A stretch of DNA of 64,000 nt from Streptomyces smyrnaeus. GTDB lineage: Bacteria > Actinomycetota > Actinomycetes > Streptomycetales > Streptomycetaceae. Where the stretch lies: positions 124,001-188,000 of the forward strand of contig NZ_JAFFZM010000004.1 of NCBI RefSeq assembly GCF_017676345.1. The letters are read 5' to 3'. Position 1 is the first letter of the stretch. Every line of letters begins with the position of its first letter. The translations under genes and the position numbers were made by a program. Below, one piece after another: positions 19,489 to 28,587 of the stretch. The notes under the pieces were generated by a model, which saw only the letters and a list, made by a program, of their open reading frames with translations, was not told the origin of the DNA and ran no database searches.

Positions 19489-20337
19489 ATGACGAGCAGA
19501 ACCTTCTCCCTCGGCGGAGACCTGACCCTCAACCGGCTCGGCTTCGGCGCAATGCGCCTGGCGATGAGCACTTTCAACGGTCCGGCACGAGCCCCCGAAA
19601 GCGGCATCGCGGTGCTTCGGCGCGCCGTTGAACTGGGCGTGAACCACATCGACACGGCCGGCTTCTACGGCAGGGGAGCGGTGTGGGCCAATGAGCTGAT
19701 CCGTACGGCACTGACCCCCTACCGTGACGATCTGGTGATCGCCACGAAGGTCGGGCCGCTGCTCGGTCCGGACGGTGTGCCGAGCGGTCAGGCGACGCCT
19801 GATCAACTGCGCGCACTGGTCGAGGCGGATCTGCGTGCCCTCGGGCTGGACCGGCTCGACCTGGTCTATTTGCGGGTGGGAGGGGTCACCGGGCCGGGCG
19901 GCGAGTCGATCGCCGACCGGTTCGCGGTGCTGGCCGAGCTTCGGGCGGAGGGGCTGATCCGGCACCTGGGAGTCAGCAACGTGGACGCTGCTCAATTCGC
20001 CGAGGCGCGGGCGATCGCGCCCGTCACGGCGGTGCAGAACCAGTACACCGGTGCCATGGAGCTCCTCGCGGAGTGCGAGGATGCGGGCATCGCATACGTG
20101 CCGTACTTCCCGCTCGGCGGCGGCGATGGCCGTGACTCGCTCGATGCCGAACAACTCGGCGAGGCCGCGGCACGGTTGGGCGCGACCGCCGCGCAGGTGC
20201 GGATCGCCTCGCTGCTGGCCATGTCGCCGTCGGTGCTGGCGATACCGGGTACCGGCTCGCTCGACCACCTTGAGGAGAACCTCGCCGCGATCGATCTGGC
20301 TCTCGGCGGCGAGGACCCGTCCGACCTGCGCGGCTGA
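19489..20337 (+). CDS. Aldo/keto reductase
   Basis: A 282-residue NADPH-dependent reductase of the AKR fold. It carries LNRLGFGAMRLA at the N-terminus, HIDTAGFYGRGA with the catalytic Asp and Tyr, VIATKVGPLL with the Lys, and VLAIPGTGSLDHLEENL as the cofactor-binding end. It lacks the usual His before the D-L-Y strand (DLVYLRVGG), so the tetrad is atypical at that position. It is head-to-head with the LuxR-type regulator, a second reductase-regulator pair within 3 kb. Confidence 0.88.
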   Translation: MTSRTFSLGGDLTLNRLGFGAMRLAMSTFNGPARAPESGIAVLRRAVELGVNHIDTAGFYGRGAVWANELIRTALTPYRDDLVIATKVGPLLGPDGVPSGQATPDQLRALVEADLRALGLDRLDLVYLRVGGVTGPGGESIADRFAVLAELRAEGLIRHLGVSNVDAAQFAEARAIAPVTAVQNQYTGAMELLAECEDAGIAYVPYFPLGGGDGRDSLDAEQLGEAAARLGATAAQVRIASLLAMSPSVLAIPGTGSLDHLEENLAAIDLALGGEDPSDLRG

Positions 20338-20461
20338 TCGGTCGGCCCAGTGCCTGGAAGCACCGCGTCCTCGACGAGCGTCCCGTCGCGGTGAAGACGC
20401 ACGATGCCCACTCGCCGTCCCGGGTGCCCGGTGCCCGGTGACCCGTGCGCGGTGGCCCAGT

Positions 20462-20492
20462 GGCCCGGGGCACGCTGCCGGTGCCCCGGGCC
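20462..20492. terminator. Strong hairpin between converging genes
   Basis: A perfect 12-bp stem (20462-20473 with 20481-20492) and a 7-base loop lie inside a stretch of imperfect GTGCCCGG repeats (about 20420-20495). Confidence 0.7.
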
Positions 20493-20511
20493 GGTTGCCG
20501 GCCGGTGCGGT

Positions 20512-20985
20512 TCAGTGGAACTGCCCGACCTCGTAGTCGCCGGCCGGCTGCTGGGCGATGATGTTGAGCCGGTTCGCCGCGTTCATGAAGCAGATCATGA
20601 CGACCAGGGCGGTGAGCTGTTGCTCGTCGTAGTGCTCGGCTGCCCGTGCCCACGCCTCGTCGCTGACCCCGCCGGCCGCGTCCGCGACCCGGGTCCCCTC
20701 CTCCGCCAGCTCCAGCGCGGCACGCTCGGCGCCGGTGAAGACCGTGGCCTCCCGCCACGCCGAGACCAGGTGCAGTCGCACCGCGCTCTCTCCTGCGGCG
20801 GCGGCCTCCTTGGTGTGCATGTCGATGCAGACGGCGCAGCCGTTGATCTGACTGATGCGCAGCGCGATCAACTCCTGCGTCGCGGCCGGCACCGACGATT
20901 CCTTGAGTATCTTGCCCGCCGACATGAAGTGCTTGAGGGCCTTGCCGGCGGTCGGGTCGGCGAAGTAGTCGAGTCGCGCGTCCAT
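20512..20985 (-). CDS. Carboxymuconolactone decarboxylase/AhpD-like protein
   Basis: A 157-residue AhpD-fold protein with the CxxC-type centre CAVCIDMHTKEA, the redox pair and proton-relay His of the AhpD group. Such proteins act as peroxidase partners or detoxification enzymes. They are the C member of the COE proteins (carboxymuconolactone decarboxylases, oxidoreductases, epimerases) associated with ECF41 sigma factors. A perfect ECF41-type promoter precedes it (21025-21051). It is about 65% identical by eye to the gene at 42353-42829 over the central region. Confidence 0.9.
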   Translation of the reverse strand: MDARLDYFADPTAGKALKHFMSAGKILKESSVPAATQELIALRISQINGCAVCIDMHTKEAAAAGESAVRLHLVSAWREATVFTGAERAALELAEEGTRVADAAGGVSDEAWARAAEHYDEQQLTALVVMICFMNAANRLNIIAQQPAGDYEVGQFH

Positions 20986-21024
20986 GGTGTTTCCCTTCGT
21001 GGTGGTGGTTGCTCCCTTCTCTGA

Positions 21025-21051
21025 GACGGGGCAGCTCGGCCCCCTGTGACA
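21025..21051 (-). promoter_or_regulatory. ECF41-type promoter, perfect consensus
   Basis: On the minus strand TGTCACA is followed after exactly 16 bases by CGTC, the published ECF41 consensus. The -10 element ends 39 nt before the AhpD-like start codon. The nearest ECF41 sigma gene starts at 23668. Confidence 0.8.
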
Positions 21052-21190
21052 TGAGCGGATGTGACCCGCGTCTCCCGTCGGTGTCGGCCGGTCACGCGAG
21101 GAAGACGCGGCCTCCGGGTCCGCCGCGTCCGGGCCGGTCACGGTCGGTCCGATCCGGGCCTGAGCGCGCTCGTGTGCGTACGTCGCGCGG

Positions 21191-22546
21191 TCAGTCGGCG
21201 TGCCGGTAGGCGACGAGTCTGTCCTCCCTCTCGACCAGGAAAAGCCCCATGCCCGCGAGGTCGGCTTCCGGGACGGCGGTACCTTCGGCGAGTGGCTCGG
21301 CCTTCCCGGACGTGATGTCGATCAGCACCGGCTTTCGTTCGGTGATCAGCCCCTGCCCGGCGGCCTTCGTGTAGCCGAAGGCCTGGCCTTTGTCGGTCAC
21401 CTGATCGAACATCACTTCCTTGGACTTGTCGGTGTCCGGGAAGCAGTGTCCGTCGCCCTTCTCGACGTCGAAGACGGCCGTGCCGTAGCTGACGAAGCGG
21501 CCGTTGGCGGACAGCCGCGGCGTGGTCTTCTTTGCGGCCTGCCAGCCGTACCTCCCGCACCGTGCGGATGCCCGCACCTTGCCGTCGGCGGCGTTCACGA
21601 CGGCCCACACCGTCTCTTCCTTGTCTCCCTTCCGTTCCCACTGCGCGATCAGCAGCTTGTCCGAGACAGGCTGCGTCCGTGCTCCCTCGGGGACGGCACC
21701 GGAGGGAGCGATGTCGGCGCTCGCCCATTTACCGGGCACCCAGAAGCCGTCGTAATCATTGATGTACGTGCGGGCGACGGGACCCGCCGTGGTGATCGCC
21801 TCCACGGTGCCGCCCGGGGAGCAATCGGCGCAGCCGCGCGGCGGCTTCAGCTTTTCCGGGTCGTAGGTGGTCTTCTTCCCGGTGGCGGGGTCGATGGCCA
21901 CCACCTCGTCCTTCAGCTCGACCATGAGCGCGCCCGTGCCGTGCCATACCCGCCGCGGGTTCTTGATCTCGACGTGGTGAGCGGGCGGCACCGAGTCACC
22001 CGACGCGTCGGCGTCGAAGAGGTCCACGGCGAGGACCTGTTCGCCGCGCCGTACGACGTCCTCACCGGTCCGCCCCGAGGACCAGGCCGCCAGATAGTCC
22101 TTGCCGCCGGTGGTCAGTACCGCGGAGTCCATCTCCGAGTCGTCCGCCGGAGCGACGGAGGACAGGGACCGGGAGATCCAGCGGACCTTACCGGTTGCGG
22201 CGTCGACCACCGTGAACCGGCCCTGGGGCGCGTCCTGTCCGGAGAACTCGGCCACGGCGTCCGTCCGGGGCAGGACCAGCGGATCGCCGTGCCAGCGCCG
22301 CTCCCAGCCGGCACCGGTGTCGTAGACGGGAGCGGCCTTGAGCTGGGTGGCGGGTCGCCTGGGTGGGGCGCTCTCCTTCTGTTTCCCGTCCGGTGCCGAG
22401 TCTGCGGCGCTGCTCCGGGAATCGCTGCCGCTCTTGCGCTTGGTCTCCTCACCGTCCGCGTCGTCACCGCCGCCGCATCCGCTGAGCAGACCGGCGACGG
22501 CCACGCACAGTGCCAACTCCCTGACCCGGCTGCCGAACCGCGTCAC
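21191..22546 (-). CDS. Lipoprotein with PQQ-like beta-propeller
   Basis: A 451-residue predicted lipoprotein. The signal peptide ends in LLSGC, followed by a GGGDD acidic and Ser-rich linker. The remaining 370 residues contain repeated blade-like segments: VVDAATGKVRW, VAIDPATGKKTTY, VVNAADGKVRA and LIDITSGKAEP. These resemble PQQ-dehydrogenase-like propeller repeats. Such surface propellers are usually binding scaffolds, and no catalytic site is seen. GTG 22546 is preferred because AAGGGGG lies about six bases upstream. Confidence 0.75.
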   Translation of the reverse strand: MTRFGSRVRELALCVAVAGLLSGCGGGDDADGEETKRKSGSDSRSSAADSAPDGKQKESAPPRRPATQLKAAPVYDTGAGWERRWHGDPLVLPRTDAVAEFSGQDAPQGRFTVVDAATGKVRWISRSLSSVAPADDSEMDSAVLTTGGKDYLAAWSSGRTGEDVVRRGEQVLAVDLFDADASGDSVPPAHHVEIKNPRRVWHGTGALMVELKDEVVAIDPATGKKTTYDPEKLKPPRGCADCSPGGTVEAITTAGPVARTYINDYDGFWVPGKWASADIAPSGAVPEGARTQPVSDKLLIAQWERKGDKEETVWAVVNAADGKVRASARCGRYGWQAAKKTTPRLSANGRFVSYGTAVFDVEKGDGHCFPDTDKSKEVMFDQVTDKGQAFGYTKAAGQGLITERKPVLIDITSGKAEPLAEGTAVPEADLAGMGLFLVEREDRLVAYRHAD

Positions 22547-22725
22547 GTCTGTCCCCCTTCGTTCCGGCGGCTGCCGCACCGCCGGTTCGGTGTTGGTCCC
22601 CCGTCGGAGGGAATCGCGCTCACCGTACCCTCCGAGTGCCGCTGCCAGGAGTCGGCGCAGCTGGTGCGGGCGGTCTGTTGCCGATCTCGTCGGATCCGAC
22701 GCCGGCCGAATGGGCGAGGCAGAAG

Positions 22726-23481
22726 CTAGCCGAGGGTGTGGCCGCCGTTGACCTTGACGCGTTCACCGGTGACGAAGGCTGCTTCCGGCGAGGCGAGGAA
22801 GGCCACGGCGGCGGCGACATCCTCCGGACGGCCCATCCGCCCCAGCGGTACGTCGGAGGTGTAGGCGGCGAGTGATTCACGGCTGGCTCCGGCGTGCCGC
22901 TCGACCGGTATCCAGCCCGGCGCGACGGTGTTCACCGTGATCCCGTACGGGCCCAGTGCGCGGGCCCAGCACTCGGTCAGGCTGTGCTGGGCGGCCTTGG
23001 CGGCGGTGTACGCCGACATCGCGGGCAGGACGCGTTCGAGCACGTCGGAACCGATCTGGACGATGCGGCCTCCACCGCGCTCCCGCATGGTCGGCAGGAC
23101 CGCCTGCATCAGCAGGGTGGGGCTCTTGACGAAGAAGGTGAGTTGGGCGAGGTGGTCGTCCCAGGTCACCTGGGCCGGGTCCAGTTCGGGCTGCGGGCCG
23201 GTCGCGTTGACGACGAGCGTGGTGACGGGACCGAGGCGGGCGGTGACGTCGGCGACCAGATCCGTGACGGCGGCCTCGTCCGTCACATCGGCGGCGAACG
23301 CGTGGGCGGTCCCACCCGATGCCCGTATGTCCGCGACCACTCTGCGGGCTGCTTCGGTCCCGGACCGGTGACCGACGGCGACGGGGTGGCCGTCGGCCGC
23401 CAGACGTCGAGCGATGACGGCTCCCAGGCCGCGGGAGGCTCCGGTGACCAAGGCGGTGCCTGTGGCAGTTGTGGGTGTCAT
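22726..23481 (-). CDS. SDR-family oxidoreductase (FabG-like)
   Basis: A 251-residue classical short-chain dehydrogenase. The nucleotide motif TGASRGLG is at residues 14-21, and the active site YTAAKAAQ holds the Tyr and Lys. The usual NNAG motif is altered to VNATGP. The N-terminal TALVTGAS, PYGITVNTVAPGW and a final VNGGHTLG are typical of FabG-like reductases. It is divergent from the ECF41 sigma gene, but I see no ECF41 promoter in front of it. Confidence 0.88.
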   Translation of the reverse strand: MTPTTATGTALVTGASRGLGAVIARRLAADGHPVAVGHRSGTEAARRVVADIRASGGTAHAFAADVTDEAAVTDLVADVTARLGPVTTLVVNATGPQPELDPAQVTWDDHLAQLTFFVKSPTLLMQAVLPTMRERGGGRIVQIGSDVLERVLPAMSAYTAAKAAQHSLTECWARALGPYGITVNTVAPGWIPVERHAGASRESLAAYTSDVPLGRMGRPEDVAAAVAFLASPEAAFVTGERVKVNGGHTLG

Positions 23482-23667
23482 GCCGTCAACCTACGCAGAG
23501 CCGCAACGCGGGACCATCGTGCGTCGCCCTCGGCCAGGACCGCTCCGGCTCCATCTGCTCCGGGCGGGCCGGTTCCCGGTCCGAAGGGCCGCGCCCGCAC
23601 GGCCCGGCAGGCCTCGGGGGCCGCAGCGGAGCGGTCGTCGCCGGTCGCGGGCGCTAGGATCGGGGCC

Positions 23668-24612
23668 ATGCCCGTGACCATGGACGACGTGGAGCGGTTC
23701 GAGGTCTTCAGGCCCCGGCTGGAGGCCATCGCCTACCGGCTCCTCGGCTCCGCAGGTGAGGCCGAGGACGCCGTGCAGGAGACCTTTCTGCGCTGGCACG
23801 CGGCCGACGTCGACCGGATCGAGGTCCCCGAGGCGTGGCTGACGAAGGTGCTCACCAACGTGTGCCGCAACCAGCTCACCTCCGCCCGCGCGCGACGCGA
23901 GACCTACGTCGGCCAATGGCTCCCCGAGCCCCTGCTCCCCGGGGACCCGATGCTCGGCCCGGCCGACACCGCCGAGCAGCGTGAATCGGTCTCGTACGCG
24001 GTCCTCACCCTCCTGGAGCGCCTCTCCCCCCAGGAGCGCGTGGTGTATGTGCTGCGGGAGGCATTCGAGTATCCGCACCGGGAGATCGCTGAGATCCTCG
24101 ACATCAGCGAGGCATCCAGTCAGCAGCTCTTCCACCGTGCCAAGAGGCGGGTCGCGGACGGCAAGGCCCGTACCGAGATCGACGAGGCCGCCGCCCGACG
24201 GGTCGTCGAGGGGTTTCTCGCGGCCGCCACCAGCGGCCGGACCGAACCGCTCGTGCAACTGCTCACCGACAACGCCTTCGCGATCGGCGACGGCGGTGGC
24301 AAGGTCCCGGCCCGTGCCAAGGCGTTCGAAGGTGCCCTCGCTGTCGCGAAGTTCATGCGGGGCCTGTTCAAACCCGGCGAGGCCAAGCGCGCGCTGATCG
24401 GCGGCTCACCCGACGTCTACGCCACGACCGCCAACGGCGACCCTGCCATCGTGGCGGTGGTCGACGGCCGGGTCGTCGGTGTCATGTGTCTGGAGGTGAA
24501 CGCCGAGGGTATCGCCGCGTTCCGCAACCAGATCAACCCCGACAAGCTCGTGCGGGCGACCGAGCGGTGGGCGGCAGCCGATCGCGGAGAACCCCTGCTC
24601 AAGGCCTTCTGA
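23668..24612 (+). CDS. sigJ: ECF41-family RNA polymerase sigma factor (SigJ-like)
   Basis: A 314-residue ECF sigma factor with region 2 (AIAYRLLGSAGEAEDAVQETFLRW), region 4 (LSPQERVVYVLREAFEYPHREIAEIL) and a fused C-terminal SnoaL-like domain. The three ECF41 hallmarks are all intact: WLPEPLL between regions 2 and 4, DGGGK in the C-terminal domain and NPDKL near the end. In this group the extension acts in place of an anti-sigma factor. A TAGGAT -10 box seven bases before ATG 23668 suggests a leaderless message. The FAD oxidoreductase 93 nt downstream is a typical COE partner. Confidence 0.92.
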   Translation: MPVTMDDVERFEVFRPRLEAIAYRLLGSAGEAEDAVQETFLRWHAADVDRIEVPEAWLTKVLTNVCRNQLTSARARRETYVGQWLPEPLLPGDPMLGPADTAEQRESVSYAVLTLLERLSPQERVVYVLREAFEYPHREIAEILDISEASSQQLFHRAKRRVADGKARTEIDEAAARRVVEGFLAAATSGRTEPLVQLLTDNAFAIGDGGGKVPARAKAFEGALAVAKFMRGLFKPGEAKRALIGGSPDVYATTANGDPAIVAVVDGRVVGVMCLEVNAEGIAAFRNQINPDKLVRATERWAAADRGEPLLKAF

Positions 24613-24616
24613 CCAC

Positions 24617-24636
24617 GATGTGACGTGGTTCACATC
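24617..24636. promoter_or_regulatory. Palindromic operator GATGTGA-N6-TCACATC
   Basis: A perfect 7-bp inverted repeat with a 6-base spacer lies between the sigma gene stop and the oxidoreductase start. It contains TGTGA-N6-TCACA, the classic CRP/FNR-type spacing. Its right half (GTTCACA) also matches a Rex half-site. Confidence 0.5.
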
Positions 24637-24705
24637 GCGTTCCTGTCAGAAAACGTGGGGCTGCCCGGTTCAAGGGGCGAGTCCACGCCAGACAGGAGCA
24701 GACAC

Positions 24706-25908
24706 ATGCAGCACCGCATCATCGTCCTCGGAGCCGGGTACACCGGAGCCTCCGCAGCCGGGCGCCTCGCCAAGCGGCTGCACCGTGAGGACGTCACCAT
24801 CACCCTCGTCAATGCCGAGCCCGACTTCGTCGAGCGCGTCCGGATGCACCAGTTGGCAGTCGGCCAGGACCTTGAACCGCGGCCGCTCGGCGACATGTTC
24901 GCCGGTACGGGCGTCGAACTGAAGCTCGCGAAGGTCACCGGCGTCGACGCCGACAGCAAGAGCGTCACCGTCCTCGGCGCCGACGGTCCCGAGGAACTGG
25001 AGTACGACACGCTTGTCTACGCCCTCGGCAGCGGCTGGAACCACCAGGAGGTCCCCGGCACCGCCGAGTACGCCCACGAGATCGCCAGTCGTCCCGGAGC
25101 GCTCCGGCTGCGTGCCCGACTGGCCCGACTGGAGGCCGGACAGCCCGTGGCCGTCGTCGGTGGCGGCCTCACCGGTCTGGAGGCCGCGACCGAGATCGCC
25201 GAGGCCCGCCCGGACCTCGATGTCGCCCTGGTCGCGCGCGACGGCCTCGGCGACTGGCTCTCACCCCGAGGCCGTCGGCACCTGCGGAAGGTCTTCGACA
25301 AGCTCGGCATCACCGTGCACGAGTGGGCCGCCGTCACCGGCGTCCGAGCCGACTGCGTCACCACCGAGGGCGGCAACACCATCCCGGCCTCGGTCACGGT
25401 CTGGACCACCGGCTTCGCTGTCCACCCGATCGCCGAGGCCTCCGCCTTGGAAGTCACCGGCACCGGCCAGATCGTGGTCGACAACACCATGCGCTCGGTC
25501 TCGCACCCCGACGTGTACGCCGTCGGCGACGCGGCCATGGTGATGGGCCCCGGCGACAAGCCGCTGCGCATGTCCTGCGCCACGGGCACCCCCACCGCGT
25601 GGCAGGCCGCCGACGCCATCGCGGCGCGGCTGACCGACGGGAAGCTCCCCAACGTGCCGCTCCGCTACTTCAACCAGTGCATCTCGCTGGGCCGCAGGGA
25701 GGGCCTGATCCAGTACGTCACCGCGGACGACCGCGCCCTGCGGGCCGCACTGACCGGCCGGATCGCCGCCGTCTACAAGGAACTGGTCTGCAAGAGCGCG
25801 GCCTGGGGCGTCGCCAACCCGACGCTCGCGATGCCGACCCGGCGCCGCCGCGTCCCGCGCGAGCGGGCCCAGGCCGACTCGCCCGCCCACGCGCAGTCCC
25901 GGGTGTGA
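24706..25908 (+). CDS. NAD(P)/FAD-dependent oxidoreductase (NDH-2-like)
   Basis: A 400-residue flavoprotein of the pyridine-nucleotide-disulphide/NDH-2 fold. The FAD motif GAGYTGASAAGRL is at residues 8-20, the NAD(P)H motif VVGGGLTGLEAATE near 150, and the distal FAD motif DVYAVGDAAM near 270. It has no redox CxxC pair, so it is a dehydrogenase rather than a disulphide reductase. AGGAG precedes ATG 24706. It follows the ECF41 sigma gene and belongs to the oxidoreductase class of COE proteins. Its role is probably redox stress or quinone reduction; that is inference. Confidence 0.88.
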   Translation: MQHRIIVLGAGYTGASAAGRLAKRLHREDVTITLVNAEPDFVERVRMHQLAVGQDLEPRPLGDMFAGTGVELKLAKVTGVDADSKSVTVLGADGPEELEYDTLVYALGSGWNHQEVPGTAEYAHEIASRPGALRLRARLARLEAGQPVAVVGGGLTGLEAATEIAEARPDLDVALVARDGLGDWLSPRGRRHLRKVFDKLGITVHEWAAVTGVRADCVTTEGGNTIPASVTVWTTGFAVHPIAEASALEVTGTGQIVVDNTMRSVSHPDVYAVGDAAMVMGPGDKPLRMSCATGTPTAWQAADAIAARLTDGKLPNVPLRYFNQCISLGRREGLIQYVTADDRALRAALTGRIAAVYKELVCKSAAWGVANPTLAMPTRRRRVPRERAQADSPAHAQSRV

Positions 25909-25911
25909 CCC

Positions 25912-25956
25912 GGCGACCGGATCGAGCCACGCGACCCCCGCCGCCGCCCGGTCGCC
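25912..25956. terminator. Possible hairpin between converging genes
   Basis: GGCGACCGG (25912-25920) can pair with CCGGTCGCC (25948-25956), but the 27-base loop makes it a weak candidate. Confidence 0.35.
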
Positions 25957-25979
25957 CCGGTACCTGCCGAGGGCAGGGC

Positions 25980-27338
25980 CTACCGCAGGATCCAGTGCAG
26001 GAAGCGCACGGCGGACGGCCCGAGGGCGGGGGCCGCGTGGTCGATCTCGGCGGTGAGACGGGAGCGTTCGGGAGCGGGAAGCGCGGCTGCGAGGATCGCC
26101 GAGTCGGGCGGCGCCCAGCGGGTCACCAGGGCGCGGGCCCGGACGCGTATCTCGCGATCCGGGTCCTCCACCAGCGCGAGCCCGGCCCGGAGCGGAGCCA
26201 GGCCGCGGTGGACCGCGAGCAGCCGAAGAGCGGCCAGCCGGATGTGCCGGGGCCGGTCCGGCTCCAGCCGGGCCCGCAACGCGTCCTGCGACAGCACTTC
26301 CGCGTCGGACAGGAGTGCGCCGCAGACGCGGCGTACGACGGCGGGCGACGGGTCGTCCAGCAACGGCGCCACGCGCTGGGGGGACGCGGCTCCCAGCGCG
26401 CGTAGCGCGCCGACCGCCGCCGCGCGCACACCGGGCCGCGCATCGGCCAGGCAGGGCAGTACCAGCTCGGCGTCGGCCGGTCCGCCGCACTCGCCGAGAC
26501 CCGCGACAACCGATGGTCGCGTGCGGCCAGGAGCCTCGGCGGCGGCCCGTCGGTAGTACGCAAGGGGGTCTCCGCCTCCCTGCCGTACGACCCACTGCGC
26601 GCAGGCCCGTACGCTCGGCGACCGGTCGATCAGCCAGTCGGCCCCTCGCAGCGGCTGCCCGAGTCGCCGCAGCGCGGTGACGGCGACGGCACGGACGCGC
26701 GCGCTGCGCGCACCCAGCAGCATCTCGAGTACTTCGGGCGGTACGGGGGACGGGCAGGCGGCGAGCGCCGCCTCCGCGCAGCGTTCCTGGACGACGACAT
26801 CCGGGTCACGTGCAGCGCCACGCGCGAACTGCTCAGCCGTGAGCCGGCCGTTGCGCACCGCCCGTCCGTAAGCCCAGCGCCGCACCTCGCGCAGCGGGTG
26901 TGCGCAGGCGCGTTCCCACAGCTCCGGGCCGCCTTCGGCCAGTCGCGACTCCAGCAGGGAGAGCGCGGCACCGCCGCGCTTGCGGGCGGCGGCGTGGAGC
27001 ACAACAGCTGCTGTGCCCACCAGCGCCTCAGGTGCGGCCTGTTCGAGGACCAGCCGTGCCGCCTCCCGTACGGGCCCGGCCCAATCGGCGCAGCGCAACA
27101 CCACCAGTGGCAGCAGGTCATCGGGCGCCCCGGCGTGCAGCGCCGCTTCGCGCACGCGCCCGTCGCCGTGGCAGAGCGCCACCGCGGGGTCCGAGGGCTG
27201 TTCGGGGACGCGACGCGGGCCCGGTGTCCACTGTGGACCTGGTGTCCAGTACCGCTCGCGGCGGACGGCCAGGTCGTACTCCACCCACGCGTGCGCGGGG
27301 GCGTAGGGCGCGGGCAGGCGGGGGAGCGGGCTGAGCAT
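25980..27338 (-). CDS. HEAT-repeat protein
   Basis: A 452-residue cytosolic helical-repeat protein. From about residue 45 to the end it consists of successive roughly 30-residue helix pairs of the HEAT/PBS-lyase type (for example ARSARVRAVAVTALRRLGQP and DARPGVRAAAVGALRALGAA). No catalytic motif is present. A short duplication WTPGPQWTPGP occurs near residue 33. Such proteins usually serve as protein-binding scaffolds. No ribosome site decides the start clearly; ATG 27338 is the first. Confidence 0.8.
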   Translation of the reverse strand: MLSPLPRLPAPYAPAHAWVEYDLAVRRERYWTPGPQWTPGPRRVPEQPSDPAVALCHGDGRVREAALHAGAPDDLLPLVVLRCADWAGPVREAARLVLEQAAPEALVGTAAVVLHAAARKRGGAALSLLESRLAEGGPELWERACAHPLREVRRWAYGRAVRNGRLTAEQFARGAARDPDVVVQERCAEAALAACPSPVPPEVLEMLLGARSARVRAVAVTALRRLGQPLRGADWLIDRSPSVRACAQWVVRQGGGDPLAYYRRAAAEAPGRTRPSVVAGLGECGGPADAELVLPCLADARPGVRAAAVGALRALGAASPQRVAPLLDDPSPAVVRRVCGALLSDAEVLSQDALRARLEPDRPRHIRLAALRLLAVHRGLAPLRAGLALVEDPDREIRVRARALVTRWAPPDSAILAAALPAPERSRLTAEIDHAAPALGPSAVRFLHWILR

Positions 27339-27363
27339 TCCCGCAGTGTAAGGACGAGCCGGG

Positions 27364-27810
27364 CTACCGAGGGGGCAGCACGAGATGGGTGGGGTCCTCC
27401 TCGGGCCGGATGAGTGTCGCTCCCCGGGCGTACTGGTGGCTGAACTCCACCGGCTCTTCGAAGCTGACCGCCATCAGCGCATCGGCACCTGGCATCGGCA
27501 CGGCCGACCCGATGGCGTAGGGATGGCGCGTGACATCGTCCAGCCGCTCGGCCGGCTCTGCGGAGAAGAACGCCGTGCGGCCCGCCGCCTGGCTGAGGGT
27601 GCCCTGCACCAGCCACTGCGCCCGAAGTTCCAGAACTCCTGGTTCCGGACACCCCCACGTGAAGCGCGTGACGCACAGCGCGTCGGCGCCGTTGAACCAC
27701 GCACTCCACCCCCGTCCGTCATCGAGGAATCCGAGTTCCGAAGCCTCCATGGCGCCGTAGGAGAACGGGACGCTGCTCCAGTGGCCCATCAGTCGGTCGT
27801 CCAGGTCCAT
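27364..27810 (-). CDS. Hypothetical protein
   Basis: A 148-residue protein of unknown function with many aromatic residues in beta-rich segments (GWSAWFNGADALCVTRFTWG, LELRAQWLVQGTL). The pattern could be a small beta-barrel, but I cannot assign a family. AGGAG lies nine bases before ATG 27810. It is the gene upstream of the HEAT-repeat gene on the same strand, 25 nt apart, so the two may be co-transcribed. Confidence 0.65.
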   Translation of the reverse strand: MDLDDRLMGHWSSVPFSYGAMEASELGFLDDGRGWSAWFNGADALCVTRFTWGCPEPGVLELRAQWLVQGTLSQAAGRTAFFSAEPAERLDDVTRHPYAIGSAVPMPGADALMAVSFEEPVEFSHQYARGATLIRPEEDPTHLVLPPR

Positions 27811-27948
27811 GTGCGCAACTCCTAGCACACCGCAGCACACGGCCGGCTCTGCGCCCGCTCGGGGCTCGTGGACGCCGCGAGCCGGACGGGTGGCGACCGC
27901 AGTGGAAACCCGGTGGCGTTCCCGCTCGGGGCCGGTCAGGATCGCTGC

Positions 27949-28536
27949 ATGGGCGTGTTCCTGGAGACCGACCGGCTCGTGTTGCGGCCGTTGACCGCCG
28001 ACGATGCCGACGACCTGCTTGCGCTGCACAACGATCCTGAGGTCATGCGCTTCATCAACGGCGGTCGGCCCACGAGCCGCGCTGCCCTCCTGGAGCGGAC
28101 CCTGCCACGGCTTCTGCACGTCCACCCGTGCTTCGGAACTCGCGGATACTGGGCCGCGCAGGGCAAGGACGCCGGGGAGTTCCTGGGCTGGTTCGAGTTC
28201 CGGCCGCTGGAGGAGGACAGCCCGGCCGTGGTCGAACTCGGCTACCGGCTCGGCAGGTCCGCCTGGGGCCGCGGCCATGCCACCGAGGGGTCACGTGCGC
28301 TCATCGACAAGGGTTTCACCCAGCTCGCGGTGGAGCGGGTGACCGCGAACACCATGGCGGTCAACCAGGCGTCGCGGCGTGTGATGGACAAGTGCGGACT
28401 GTCCTTCGTCCGGAACTTCACCGGAGACTGGCCGGAGGCGATTCCCGGCTCCGAGCACGGCGAGGTCGAGTACGCACTCACGCGGGACGCATGGGAGCAG
28501 CGCCGACAGATGCGGCGCCACTATGACGTCCCATGA
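27949..28536 (+). CDS. GNAT-family N-acetyltransferase (RimJ/RimL-type)
   Basis: A 195-residue acetyltransferase that uses acetyl-CoA. It begins ETDRLVLRPLTADDADDLLALHNDPEVMRFI, typical of the RimJ/RimL subfamily. The pyrophosphate-binding loop is LGRSAWGRGHATEGSRALI, and NQASRRVMDKCGL is the conserved C-terminal element. The acceptor could be a ribosomal or other protein N-terminus, or a small amine. A weak -10-like CAGGAT sits six bases before ATG 27949, so a leaderless message is possible. Confidence 0.88.
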   Translation: MGVFLETDRLVLRPLTADDADDLLALHNDPEVMRFINGGRPTSRAALLERTLPRLLHVHPCFGTRGYWAAQGKDAGEFLGWFEFRPLEEDSPAVVELGYRLGRSAWGRGHATEGSRALIDKGFTQLAVERVTANTMAVNQASRRVMDKCGLSFVRNFTGDWPEAIPGSEHGEVEYALTRDAWEQRRQMRRHYDVP

Positions 28537-28587
28537 GGCAGCCGGCAGCGCAGTGCGGCCCCTCGGCCAGGGATGCCCGGCTCCCAC

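Noticed and set aside
24646..24672. Possible fourth ECF41 promoter before the FAD oxidoreductase (TGTCAGA-N16-GGTT).
   Set aside because: Mismatches in both the -35 and the -10 cores; too weak beside the three good sites.
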